Part shown: piece by piece, positions 45,141 to 55,032 of the stretch
How positions within the stretch are numbered: position 1 is the first letter of the stretch
Layout: each line of letters starts with the position of its first letter
The notes under the pieces: model-generated
Seen by the model: the letters and a program-made list of their open reading frames with translations, nothing else
Database searches by the model: none
Told to the model about the DNA's origin: nothing
Program-made: the position numbers and the translations under genes
Assembly (NCBI GenBank): GCA_027475525.1
Contig: JAMWFC010000088.1
Coordinates: forward strand, 1,581,534 to 1,645,533
Length of the DNA stretch: 64,000 bases
Source of the DNA: Macrolepiota albuminosa
Lineage: Eukaryota; Basidiomycota; Agaricomycetes; Agaricales; Agaricaceae
Direction of reading: 5' to 3'

Positions 45141-48100
45141 TTAATTACTATTATTATTTGAAGAAAAGCCAAATGACTTCAAAGAATAACAAGAAAGAAG
45201 ATCCTCAGGTTGTTTTACATCTTTTTCAAATATTGCAGCAAGATCAGACATAGTCCAAGTGGTGACTGAATAACTGCTTTCCAAGGCTTCTTGTTGCAGA
45301 TTCCTAGCTTCTTCTAGTTTTCCACCTCTCCAAAATGTATTAATAAGGTGCTTCATGGCTTGAATAGTATATGGATGATTATTTCCAAAGGCTTCTCTTC
45401 TAGCTCTAAGCACTTCTTGTTGAAGATTCTCAGCCTCTTGCCATTTTCCTCTTGCCTTCAATATCATAGCAAGGTTAGACATAGTTTGAATAGTGTTTGG
45501 ATGGATGTTTCCAAAGATTTTTTGTCTAATCCTAAGCACTTCTTGTTGTAAATGCTCAGCCTCTTCAACTTTTCCATCCATTAGAAATAATGAAGAAAAG
45601 TTAGACATGGTTTGAATAGTATGTGGATGATTGCTTCCAAAGATTTTTTTTGCAAATTCAAGTGCCTCTTGTTGAAGATTCTTAGCTTTTTCAAGTTTTC
45701 CACTTATTTTATATGTTGCAGCTAAATTAGACATGGCCCAAATCGTATCAGGATGGCTACTTCCAAAGATTTCTCTTCTTACTTTAAGTACTTCTTGTTG
45801 CAGATTCTCAGCTTCTTGAAGTTTTCTCCTTTCTTTGAGAATGGCAGCAAGGTTAGACATAGTTTGAATAGTATCTGGATGACTACTTCCAAAAACATCT
45901 TTTCTGACTCTAAACACTTCTTGTTGTAGATTCTGAGCCTCTTCTAGTTTTCCATTCATTCCAAGTAGCATAGCAAGCTTAGACATAGCTTTAATAGTGT
46001 TTTGATGACTGCTTCCAAAGACTTCTCTTGCAACTCTAAGTGCTTCATGTTGTAAATTCTTAGCTTCTTGCAAATTTCCACCTGTTACAAGTATTGCAGC
46101 AAGATGAGACATGGCTTGAATAGTGCCTGGATCATTGCTTCCAAAGACTTCTCTTCTGATTATAAGTGCTTCTTGTTGAAGACTTTTAGCTTCTTTTAGT
46201 TTTCCACCTCTTGTAAATATAGCAGCAAGGTCAGACATGGCTTCAATAGTAATTGGATGATTGTTTCCAAAAGCTTCTTTCCCAAGCCTGAGTGCTTCTT
46301 GTTGAAGATTCTCAGCTTCTTTTAGGTTTCTCTCCTTTTTCAAAATTGCAGCAAGATAAGTCATAGTTTGAATAGTATCTGGATGACTATTTCCAAAAGC
46401 TTCTTTCTTGATTTTAAGCACTTCTTGTTGAAGATTTTTAGCCTTTTCCAATTTGCCAACTTTTGAAAATGTTATAGCAAGAACAGACATGGCTTGAATA
46501 GTATCTGGATGGTTATTTTGTAGTACTTCTTTACACTTTTCAAGTGCCTGCTGCAACAGTTGTTCTGCATTCTTCCAGAAGTATGCAATGAAGCAAATTC
46601 TACCTAGTCTCATTGCCAATTTGTAATTATCACATTTATAACTCAGACAGTCCATCAGTGCCTGTATGTGTAAAACCCATTGAGAAGCATTATCATATCC
46701 CAATTCTTTATCCCATAAGTAATAAAATAGCTGTTGAGCACATTTCTGGGCTTTTTTCTGCTCTTCCTTTGATAATGAGATAAAGGCCCAACTATGAACA
46801 AGTGAGTGAATTTCTAACAGGATAGCTCCTCTTCCTCTTATTTCTACCAAAGAATATGATCTCAGCATTTCAACCGCTTCTTCAACAAACTCTTCACTCC
46901 AATTTTTATTTTCTGTCAAAAAATTTTCAAGAAAGTTCTGTAATTCTTGAATATCTACTTCAGAAGTATCAGAAAGATTTCTCCAAGCTCTCTCAAGAAT
47001 TGATACTGGTATTTTAGAGTTGTGTAGCACACTAAATAACATGAAAAGTGCCCTTGCTTTTTTATCCAGCTTTTGATAGCTCAGATTCCATGTGGCAAAA
47101 ACAGAAAGTTGATAGCTATCAATTTTCTGCTTTGTAACTAATCTCAGATATTTCACTTTATTTTGTTTATATTTTTCAAGGTACTGCTCCACACTCATAT
47201 GCTGATTGTACAGAAGATAACTTGCTGCTTGAACAATAGCTAATGCCAAATGTCCTAATTCTTGAACAAGCTCATTTGCAGCTGCTTGCTCAGTTTTATC
47301 TCTTTGACTAGCTTTATAAAAAGCTTCCAATGAATCATCAATAGCTAATTCTCCAATTTTATAATGGTTTTTAGGTGCACAGATTTTAGATGCTTCATTT
47401 CTGCTTGTTATTAGAATATTTCCATGAGTGCATTTTGGAAAGAATTCTTGTAAATTTACATCAGGATCATCAGCACTGTCAAAAAACAGCAACCAGTCTT
47501 TTTTTTGTAGGCAAAGCCATTCAAGTGCAGCAGTAGGTGTTGCATTAGTTACATTAGCACTCTGAGCAAGTGAAGTCAAGGACTGCTCAATTGATGCTTT
47601 AGAGCTGGCATCTAACATATATATGAAAGAAAATCTAGTTGATCATATTAAATCATTACTCAAAAAAATGCAGCTGTCTCATACCTGCTTTGAAATTTAT
47701 AACAGAATGTCAGGGCAATTTGTGTTTTTCCTGCTCCACCCAAGCCATGCAGCACACAATGCTGCTGTGCTTGCAATTTTAATGAAGATTTATCAGCATT
47801 AAAACATTTTTCAAGACACAACAAAATGTCTGATCTGCCAGTAAATACTGGAGATGGAGCAGGGATGATAAAATGAGGATCTGATGCAAGAACATGAGGT
47901 GTTTGCTGATTGAAAAGGCTTGTAGACATAGTTTCACCTCCTAATCAATCTCAGCAAACAATACAGTCAATTGAGTTGAGTAACTTACTAAGAATCCCAA
48001 GAGTAGTCTTTTGAAGACAACTATATAAAGTATCTGTCAAACCATTCAATTCCTGTCTAACTTTGGCCCTCTGCAAGTAAGACATAGTATGTGCTTTAAT

Positions 48101-49170
48101 TTCTCCCTGCCTATTCCAATCATCCAAAGCCATCTTCTGCAGACCTTGTTCAACATTAAGTCTGTAAAACAGGCCAGAAATTTGCATTGAATGCTCAACA
48201 AAGCTTTCAGCTAGCTCTTCACAATTAGTAGCTATCCGAAGCAGAAGTCCTGTCAATTTGTTGCCAAAAACATTGGTGGGCAACCAAGAAACATGACCAG
48301 GATGCCCTGCTCCAATACTGACAAAACATGCAACTGGTTGAGAAGAACCAAATACCAAGTGAGCCTCTTTTAGAAGCAGATTGGTTGGATTGCTATAACC
48401 CAAACCTGCACCTACAAAGGTCTCATAAACTCCACCAGACATAATAGATACATATTTGAAAAAATCAGGAGTAGCAGTGGTGGCACGAGCAGCCTGCACC
48501 ACTGTACACTCATAACCTGGAGTAGCAGTTACCTCATATGTTCTAAAGATCCGAGGTGTCATATTAGCAGAAGGAAGAGCCACCACAAAACTGTGAAAAA
48601 GTTACAGTGTCAGCTAAGAAGCAGAAATAGAAAAGACTAAAGTACCTTCTGCACAGAGGGTTATCCTCCCGCATCAAGACATCCTCTGGAAATCCAGCAG
48701 ATCGCAAGATGCCTCTCATGCTAGACTCAAAGACAGTTGCCTTGAACTTTTCACCACGAAGGCTCCATTTCTTGACATCAGAGTAAACCTCCCGGCTGAA
48801 CTGGATATACTTCTCAATGGCCAGGTCAATAGGCATACGGAGTCGACCAAGCATCAACGCAATTACTCTGATATACTATCACTGAATATTAAACGGTGCA
48901 GTAATGTTTTGTCACCTACCCTCCTGTTCCAGCTCCACCGATGATATCAAAATAATCACAAGGTTTAGGCAGAGAGTTAGCATTCTCCAGGTGCATGAGG
49001 CGCAACATGATTTCTCGGAGAATAAAAAGCTCAGACAGTCCACGTACACCGCCGTCATCTATATGACCATTCCAATGACGTTTAGTAAGAGCGATTAGTA
49101 GACAAAGGAGCATACCCAAAGATAACATCCTCAAACCGCGTTGTGTTTGGTCTGTGTTGGTATTCTGCAT
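45141..49170 (-). CDS. NLR-like protein: inactive patatin-like domain, NB-ARC, TPR repeats
   Basis: Six exons (49170-49116, 49058-48920, 48867-48646, 48590-47989, 47940-47685, 47634-45141) join in phase to 1,255 aa. The N-terminal third is patatin-like: LSLDDGGVRG at 16-25, GGAGTGG at about 59-65 and GAGLGYSNP at about 199. Gly stands where catalytic Ser (GXSXG) and Asp (DG/AG) are expected. NB-ARC follows with P-loop GLGGAGKT (about 405) and Walker B LLFFDSADD. The C-terminus has about ten kinesin-light-chain-type TPRs of 42 residues (LEEAxNLQQEVLR...FGSSHPDTIQTM). This is the architecture of fungal STAND/NLR receptors, which are thought to act in non-self recognition. It is unbroken although surrounded by repeats, and it is much more AT-rich than the histone island. 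The start ATG is inferred from the closeness of the first motif; an upstream in-frame ATG exists at 49242. Confidence 0.88.
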
Positions 49171-49439
49171 GGGGGCGTCAAGTTCGATGGGAAGGAAAGA
49201 CTGCACTTTCTCACTTCTAATTGATTTAAAGCTTGTTCTCACGCTTGGGCCTTTGTTACCACACTAGCATTTGTTTTGATTTCGAAATGTAGATCAGACC
49301 CTACAAACTTCCGTCCCACCACCCGGACATTCGCCACGAAACGACGGAGATGGCTCCAGAAGAGGATAAATAAGGGATGGAGAATAGGTAAATCGGCCGA
49401 AGAAAAAGACAGACGAACCATGAGCTAGGTGAGCTCTTG

Positions 49440-50600
49440 AAGTTGTTTTGACAATTACGGACTGGCGCATAGCCTTCGAGACCGACATCAATGTCGTCGA
49501 ATTGGTAGGCTTAGACGGGGGCAATGTCCTCTTCGTCTTTGTTGGCGTCGCTATCTGCTTCGACGTCGGCGAGCTCGACCACATCAATGTCGTCCACAAG
49601 TGCCCCATTGGTAGCTTCGAGGTCACTGACGGTTATCTGCGACGAAGGATGATCTTTCATCTTCACCGCCTGTACCGTCTACTTCTGCCATCTACCGCCA
49701 GCACCAGGATCCCGCCTCCTCTCAACGTCAACCTCCAAAAACGCCGATCCCCGGTCACCAGTCCCAGCACAAAGTAACACCACGCTCACGCTCTCAATGC
49801 CGCCATTCGGATCTGCCCTTGCACCACCTCATACACACGTGCTGCACGCACACCCATCTCATCCGCTTCACCACACACAACACACTCGCAGCCCCGTTCC
49901 GGACAACACCGCTCTCCCCGCCCACCACCACCATCGCGTCCTCCTTCTCCTCCTACTTCCGCGGTGAGCACGAGCACGAGGTCGGCCTCGGTTTCGGCCT
50001 GCGACCATGTCCCCAGGTGCGTTCTGGGGCCGCCGCCATGAACCCCGCCGAGGACGCTGTGCACGCGCAGCATTATTTCTACTTGTGTCAATCCGGGTGG
50101 GGCTGCAGGTGCGGATCGGACAGGATATTTTGATGGAGCGTGGAGGTAGAGTCTGGGGATATGAATCTTCTGAAGGGGAGGGAGGCATGGATGAGCGGAA
50201 GGACTGGCAGAGCATGAAAATAGGGAAGAGGAAGCGGGGGTGTTAGATTGTTAACCAGGGATCAGCGCACACCGATACGGAGGAGTCACCGCAGAAGCGG
50301 AAGCAAGAACAAAAAACAAATGCACGGCCACGTCCTTGTCAACTTACGCACACGAAGATGCAGATGCCGGAGAGATATAGGAAAGTTTGGCTTTGGGATT
50401 GAGTCGCGGCGGGACCGTCTTTGGACAATTTGGTTTATATTTACCATCTTTGTCTTCCCCATGTTTTGTTTTTGTAACTGTTTTTATCTTTGTTGTTTAT
50501 ATTGTTTGTTGTACGTCTTGTAATGTCATTGTCGACTTTGTGTTCAGACGGTGTTTCACGTTTTGCTCCTTCGCTTTTATTGATTTATATTTCCGAGTTT
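49440..50600 (+). pseudogene. Decayed partial copy of the two-RRM protein gene
   Basis: On the plus strand this matches the sense strand of the RRM gene's last exon and 3' flank (20,190 down to about 18,290). Shared parts are the ATCAATGTCGTCG block, LPPLNVNLQKRRSP, the ACACCGCTCTCCCCGCCC stretch, and the 3' region TCGCGGCGGG(A/G)CCGTCTTTGGACAAT. Large internal gaps and frameshifts remove any long frame. The RRM domains are absent, and since the copied part has no introns in the source gene, it cannot be decided whether it arose by retrocopying or DNA duplication. Confidence 0.82.
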
Positions 50601-51306
50601 TTGTAAGGTAAGCCTAAAAGTTCTATCTCTCTGCCTACTCACAATGTGTGAGGAGTAGAAGACAACGAAGAGAGGATGATAGTGAAGATACCAGTGGTTC
50701 ATGTCAGAAGACGGATATGCGAGCAAATATAATGTATTTGGTCGCGCCCTAGCTCTCTAGAATGGAGCCCGGGAGGGAAACCACACAAGCCAACCCATCA
50801 GAAGGCTCGATGGAAGAGACGGAGGCTCGAATTTGTGCGCGTGAGAAGGGACCAAGAATGCGATCTCGTGGGATATTGATGTAGATAGAGCCTGTATGTA
50901 CTTTTCTTAGCGTCGATCGGAACTTTGAGGTCGCAAATGATTCTGGAAAGACAAGTTGTGTACTGCCATGTATCATGCATCCTTTAGCAAGTATATTGTC
51001 TGTTCATTACAAGCTCGTAGACAATGCAGGTTCGAGTGCGTCGGACAGGAAATTGGACATCCACGCAAGAAATGGACAATCGTTGCCGACTTCAATTCAC
51101 TATTCAGCCTTTATTTCACGTCAATTTAGTATGTTCTACCGGAGATGATATAAGAAAAAAGCATACATAGGAGAACACATGACTGGACTGCCAAATCACT
51201 TCTTAAGATTAGATTGACTTTTCTTTCCAGTTATACGCATTCGCGACGACCTCCTCGTCTCTGAGCCTCTATCCGTGGAACCTGAAGCTGAGTGTTGACT
51301 CCTTCT
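50601..51306. other. Intergenic region
   Basis: Only a 75-codon frame (50749-50976, minus) of unknown nature is present, and nothing recognisable in the rest. Confidence 0.5.
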
Positions 51307-51880
51307 CTACAACTCGTCCTCAGGTACAGGCTTTAGAAGCCCTAGGATGTCATGTGGCTTGTCATCTTCAGGCGCAGGCCAGTCACCCGCCTGCAAACAA
51401 GTATCAAAGTTCTTGGCCAACTTCTCGTGGTTGTCGAGGAAACGAGGACCTATAGGAACGGGTTCGTTGGCTGCAGGCAATGGGGAAGGTTGGATGGTGG
51501 GCGCATCGACCATCATATCTAGCTCAGTAATGTCCTGTGCTGGCGCCTCACCCTCTATCCACTGTTTCACAGCGTTCATTGCTGCTCTAACCCATCTATG
51601 CAGAGGAGCAGAGAATAACCGGAAGTCATGGCCGATATAATCATTGTCCACGAAGAGATGCCTTCGAGCTTCACCACCTAAATATTCGCCGTCAGGAAGA
51701 CGTACCCGATGGTGGAAAACACGGTTGAGGATACTTGGCATCCGGATTGTTCTATTGTGGGGAAGATAGCGTAGAGCATGGTAGATGACAACAAGTACAA
51801 AGGACTCCATATCACCCTGGATCGTGTGAGCGTCATGATGCCCCGCAAGCAACAGGCTTGACATAAATTCCCAAGTCCCC
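51307..51880 (-). pseudogene. C-terminal fragment of a FunK1-type protein kinase
   Basis: The exon begins after a plausible acceptor (ATTGATAG) with GTWEFMSS, then HTIQGDMESFVLVVIYHALRY and ends PVPEDEL, 186+ aa. The G-T-W-x-F-M-S and D-x-E-S-F-x-x-V-x-x-Y-H-x-x-R-Y blocks are the C-lobe signature of FunK1 kinases, a family expanded in mushroom-forming fungi. The N-lobe and catalytic HRD/DFG regions are missing, and upstream DNA is a minisatellite and AT-rich sequence, so the gene is 5'-truncated. The rest of the tail is Pro/Asp-rich and unbroken. Confidence 0.75.
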
Positions 51881-52020
51881 TATCAATAGCTGTGAGTATG
51901 ATTCCGAGGTCTACTTTAGTAGACTGAGGTTTTACTACCTGCTTTGGCGCGTATTTTGTCCTCGAAATTTGTGCCCCTCACGTGATCTCGGCCATTGCCA
52001 TGTCTCTTCCTCTACCGGCT

Positions 52021-52171
52021 ATGTCCTCGATATTTGCTCCCTTTCAGCTATCTTTACCAGCTATTACTACCATGTCCTCGATATTTGCTCCCTTTCAGCT
52101 ATCTTTACCGGCTATTACCACTATGTCCTCGAAATTTGCTCCCTTTCAGCTATCTTTACCAGCTATTATGT
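52021..52171 (+). repeat. 51-bp minisatellite, three copies
   Basis: Units start at 52021, 52072 and 52123 (ATGTCCTCGATATTTGCTCC...) with two or three differences. Since 51 is a multiple of three, all three plus frames stay open, giving 17-residue repeats that are probably not translated. Confidence 0.9.
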
Positions 52172-53136
52172 TGCTCCTCTTTTCTGCTATCTCTGCTGAG
52201 TAATTAATCAATTTTTTTATGTTAAAGGATTATACTTTTATTTTCTATATATCTATATTTTAAGTTGTTTTTTTTTCTGTATTGAGTGCATTATTGTTTT
52301 TTTCTTTTACCAAGTTGAGAGATTCTGTTTTTTTTTCATATATATATGTATGTTTTTTGAATAAGTGTATATGTTTTTTTTTGAATAAGTGTATTTTTTG
52401 AATATGTAATTTGTTTCATGTTGTTAAATGCCTTGTTTATTATTGTAATTTATTACATCTAGTACCTAGAAAGAGGAGCATACATGAAAATTGTACAATT
52501 ATGTGAAACTTGTTTATTATTGTAATTTATTACATCTAGTACCTAGAAAGAGGAGCATACATGAAAATTGTACAATTATGTGAAAATTTTTTTTTTGCTC
52601 TAGCAGTCATTATTCTGTTCTCTTTATTTATTTTCATCTTTGAAAATTGGACCACATTGTCTTTGGTATTCATAGAACTTTTTGAATTATTTTTTCTATA
52701 AGCTTGTATAGATCCAGTTTTCTGTCTAATAGAATATGCTTATATAAGCTAATACTCCATCAATAGTTTATGTAAGCTGTTGCTCCAGCAATCTATAGTA
52801 TATGGGACGACCGTTTTGTGGGAATGATTGATTAGTCAGTTTTGACAGTTTCTGACTAAGGCTGACAAATACTTGCCTTTTTCGTTTGTTTTTCGGTCAG
52901 TTTTTCAGTAGAAAAGAAAAAAAACAGATATTATTCAATGAAAAAGAGTGTATAATAAATATTTAAATGTACAATATCTCTCGGACACATGTGGAAGGTA
53001 TTCGGAGTGTGTGAATGTGGCCGAGGCCAAAACGCGATTTAGTGGACACCAGTTTTCACGCCTCGCATGATCTTAAACCAAACAGCATCAATTTTTCCAC
53101 GGTTTCAACGTTGTAGTGAGTAAACTACACTACAAA
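52172..53136. other. AT-rich intergenic DNA
   Basis: T-runs and TATATA stretches, with no gene. It contains the fifth 77-bp duplication. Confidence 0.6.
52432..52585. repeat. Exact 77-bp tandem duplication (5)
   Basis: Copies at 52432-52508 and 52509-52585 are identical over exactly 77 bases. This is the only one of the six outside a recognised retrotransposon. Confidence 0.97.
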
Positions 53137-53744
53137 GTAAGTGTTGATTGATTGATTGATTTACAAATATTAATAACCATTCTTATAGCAACGCTTCGAA
53201 AACTCGATTACAAAGTAAGTATTGATTGATTGATTGATTGATAGATATTAATAAATGATTGATCTAGCTACAACTTCGAAATTTGATTACAAAGTAAGTA
53301 TTGACTGATTGATTGATTGATGACTATTAACAAACATTCTTATAGCGAAATTTTCACACTCAACTACAAAGTAAGTAATGATTGATTGATTGATTGATGA
53401 TCCTTAACAAACATTCAATAGCTCGACAACTTTCAGCTATTGATTGATCATTGTAAGTGATTTTTAATGTATTTGAGCTTAGAAAATGCTTAAAAAATTC
53501 GAAAAAATCACAGAAAAATCAGGAAAAATTCAATTCAGCTAATAGTAAAAGTTTGGGCTATTGTAGTAAGTGACTTTTATTGTTTTTGAGCTTTATAAAT
53601 GCTTATAAAATTCAAAAAAATCAAGAAAAATTCTATTCAGCTTACAGTAATACTTGGACAATTTTGAGCTATTGATATACTCATCATGTAAGTGTCTTTC
53701 AATAGTTTTAAGCTATGAAAATGCTTAAAAAACTATTCTTTCAG
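53137..53744 (+). repeat. Tandem array of seven intron-like modules
   Basis: Seven consecutive GTAAGT/GTAAGTG...AG segments: 53137-53188, 53215-53267, 53294-53345, 53371-53421, 53453-53538, 53566-53640 and 53688-53744, separated by pieces of 26, 26, 25, 31, 27 and 47 bp. The first four share a (GATT)n tract and follow ACAAA. The last three share GTAAGTG...TTTTGAGCT...ATGCTTA...TTCAG. They diverge by substitutions, so these are old amplifications. Splicing is not proven. Confidence 0.65.
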
Positions 53745-54280
53745 GCAATCTTCAACTACTCATTCTAATAACGAACCCAGTACTCCTGAAGGTCAAAGAC
53801 AGCAGGCTAGGATTCAAAGCAGGCTACAACAGTTACAAATGACTGATCCTGATGAGCGCCATGCAAATAGAAGTAGAAGATCTACTTCAGTGGTTATACC
53901 ACTTCATTATGGAACTGGGGATATGGGAACTGGGGATATAAGAATTGGAAGAAATAGTCAGATTGCCTCTAGCTCTTTAGAGAGGCCTATTGGACCAACT
54001 GTTGCTGTGGATTTATTTGCATCTGAGGATGTACAACTTGGAATCACAAGATTGGGGGATATGAGAACTGAGGGAAATAATCAGATTGCTTCAAGCTCTG
54101 ATATATCTGGGGGAAATACAGGATTGAGGGATATGAGAACTGGGGGAAATAATCAGATTGCTTCAAGCTCTAGGGAAAATCCTTCTAGCTCTTTGAGGAG
54201 GCCTCTTAGACCACCAACTGTTGCTGAGGATCTATTTGCTAGGGCTATTCCTGAAACTCATTTACCTGAAGGATGGAATG
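53686..54280 (+). pseudogene. Host gene of unknown function cut by element B
   Basis: After the last acceptor (TTTCAG, 53744) a frame runs without stop to the LTR at 54281 and 100 codons into it. An ATG split by the last intron (53686-53687 plus 53745) would give MQSSTTHSNNE as start; an internal ATG is at 53839. The product is Ser/Asn/Arg/Gly-rich, with repeats of the form GDMRTGGNNQIASSS (three, at about 53,935, 54,050 and 54,130) and two copies of RPxGPTVAxDLFA-like sequence. No family is recognised. The reading frame downstream of the insertion is outside the window. Confidence 0.5.
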
Positions 54281-54999
54281 TGTCACGACCCCTTCCCTCC
54301 GGGCCCACCCCGGGACACCCCCGGAACACCCTCCGGGACCCTCCCTCCGACCCCACAAGACACGCCCCGCCATCACGACCGCCGGCACCGCCATCACGCG
54401 CATCAAGGACCGCCATCAGCCACCACCAGCCCCGATCAACGATCCCATCACGCATCACGGCTCCACCCGCGCCAATTGATCGCGCGGCCCACACGCGCGA
54501 TCCCGGTATACAGTCCCTGCCCGCTACTCAATGGCCCCCGGAACTCATCCTAGACACCCCGGAACCCCGAGACACGTTCCCGTAGTACTTATAGCCTAGC
54601 CCCCCACTGTATTCGCTAGTCTTGATATTACATACTTTGCATAACTGTTACTTGGATATTGCGTGCCCTCTGTTTGACTGGTACGCCTCGTTTGGTACGC
54701 TTCGACCGGCACACCTTAGTATTCGCGTGCTATAAGTTTGGTACGCACTTTGCGACTCTTAAGTTACTAACTTGGTCTCGTCTTAGAACCTCCGGTTCAC
54801 GACTCGACCCCCTCTAACTCCCAGCCACTCTCATCCAAAACCCCCGGACTCTAGTCCCCTCTCCCGGGATTACCCTGTCCTCGTCTTGAACCCCGGAGTC
54901 CTAGCCCCGGAGTTCCAGACACCCGAGTATCCGTAGATCAAGTCCGCATCGTAAGGGCGTCGCTTTCCCGGAAAGCCCCCGATTCAGCGGAACCTGACA
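54281..54999 (+). repeat. 5' LTR of element B
   Basis: 719 bp, TGTCACGACC...AACCTGACA. Inside are GTAGTACTTATAG (a possible core promoter region) and four related GGTACGC(A/C)(C/T)-type repeats at 54,680-54,750. Confidence 0.93.
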
Positions 55000-55032
55000 T
55001 AATATCAAGACTCTCTCCTTACACCGTTCTTG

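Noticed and set aside
53137..53421. Intron-like modules with 77-79 bp spacing as assembly artefacts
   Set aside because: Units are diverged and the spacing varies, unlike the exact 77-bp duplications.
52021..53421. Repeats with regular spacing as a CRISPR array
   Set aside because: Nuclear fungal DNA, adjacent tandem units without unique spacers, and no cas-like gene.
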